Source: Puffinus mauretanicus (Eukaryota; Chordata; Aves; Procellariiformes; Procellariidae). From it: DNA of 64,000 bases. Under the pieces are notes generated by a model, which was not told the origin of the DNA, made no database searches, and saw nothing but the letters and a program-made list of their open reading frames with translations. The stretch is from positions 248,001-312,000 of the forward strand of contig JAJKFH010000913.1 in NCBI GenBank assembly GCA_023333565.1, in the 5' to 3' direction. How positions within the stretch are numbered: the first letter of the stretch is position 1; the number at the start of each line of letters is the position of its first letter. Made by a program: the position numbers and the translations under genes. Positions 63,493 through 64,000 of this stretch are shown in pieces.

Positions 63493-63788
63493 CAGGGAGG
63501 ACAGAGCTGGACTTTTCTCAGTGGTAACCAGTTGCAGCACAAGAGGCAACGGGCACAAATTTAAATACAAGAAATTCCATGTAAACAAAGGAAAGACGTC
63601 TTTTACTATAAGGGTGATCAATCGCTGGCAGAGGTGGTCCAGAGAGGTTGTGGCATCTCTGTTCTTGGGGATGTTCAAAATCAACAGGACCCCACCCTAA
63701 GCAACCTGTTGCAGCTGCCCCCTGCTCTGAGATTGGGGTGGGACTCCAGGTGCCCTGTCCAACCTCAACTATTTTATGGTTCTATATA
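63493..63788 (+). mobile_element. CR1 LINE fragment, 3' end, plus strand
   Basis: The plus frame 63,380-63,700 contains GREDRAGLFSVV-like sequence (REDRAGLFS), TRGNGHKFKYKKFHVNKG and SFTIRVINRWQRWSREVV, diverged forms of the CR1 ORF2 C-terminus. The DNA then follows the CR1 3' tail: CAACCTGTTGCAGCTGCCCC, GGGTGGGACTCCAGGTGCCC and a final TATGGTTCTATA in place of the usual ATTCTATGATTCTATG. It is strongly 5' truncated and moderately diverged, belonging to a different CR1 subfamily from the copy at 59.9 kb. It has no transposition capacity. The upstream part of the frame (63,380-63,492) is not CR1. Confidence 0.9.
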
Positions 63789-64000
63789 TTTATGAGTGCG
63801 TAGTCAATTTTTCTGAGGTTTTTTTGTTTGTTTTTAAAATATGTATGACATTTGAGGGAGACTGTTACACTTATTCTTGGGGGGGTTTGGGCTTGGCTTG
63901 TTGTGGATCTTGCTCCATGTTTCTTTTTCACCCTGTTAAATAAAAGTATCGCGGTTAATTGTGCTGTCCATCTTAATTGAAAGTAAGCCTTATAAAATGA
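63789..64000. other. non-coding end of the window
   Basis: AT-rich with a T/G-rich segment (TTTTTTGTTTGTTTTT at about 63,820) and a G(7) run at 63,880. No feature recognised before the window ends. Confidence 0.5.

Noticed and set aside
1..64000. CRISPR arrays, rRNA, tRNA, bacterial operons or phage modules
   Set aside because: No regularly spaced direct repeats, no tRNA or rRNA signatures and no dense coding were found. Composition and repeats are those of a vertebrate genome.

Overview
This window reads as non-coding nuclear DNA from a bird, most likely a neoavian species. The diagnosis rests on transposable elements. There are three CR1 LINE 3' ends, one of them with the typical bird sequence and the 8-bp terminal repeat unit (about 59.87-60.44 kb). 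There are also two solo LTRs (16.80-17.31 and 27.78-28.33 kb) of the ERVL-type family that begins TGTCCTGGTTT, carries a TGACGTCA site and a TATA box, and ends near GTTAAACC. The DNA is AT-rich and CpG-poor, and recognisable repeats cover only about 4-5%, as is usual for bird genomes. Nothing in it looks bacterial or phage-like: no operons, ribosome binding sites, CRISPR array, rRNA or tRNA was seen.

Layout. From 1 to 36.4 kb the sequence is AT-rich, intron-like or intergenic, and contains one well-formed short exon candidate (3184-3231), an old CR1 copy (about 14.06-14.56 kb) and the two LTRs. From about 36.4 to 37.95 kb base composition changes sharply. This is the only GC- and CpG-rich block, with a dense CpG core at 37,497-37,645 and an A(28) tract inside it; it is the best promoter candidate. 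From about 37.95 to 43.34 kb neither strand has an open frame of 60 codons. From 43.3 to 64 kb the DNA is again AT-rich, with small G-runs, hairpins and microsatellites, a CR1 on the minus strand at 59.9-60.4 kb and one on the plus strand at 63.5-63.8 kb.

No protein-coding gene can be named. Open frames are short (151 codons at most), and the longest is the tail of a CR1 reverse-transcriptase ORF. Several short open segments have plausible splice signals and are listed as low-confidence exon candidates. In 64 kb of vertebrate DNA, many such matches are expected by chance. The most unusual structures are a pair of about 150-bp related sequences in the same orientation, 4.57 kb apart and on either side of the CpG block (35.04-35.19 and 39.61-39.76 kb), and the CpG block itself, from which possible first exons point both ways. 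I found no convincing new biological system.
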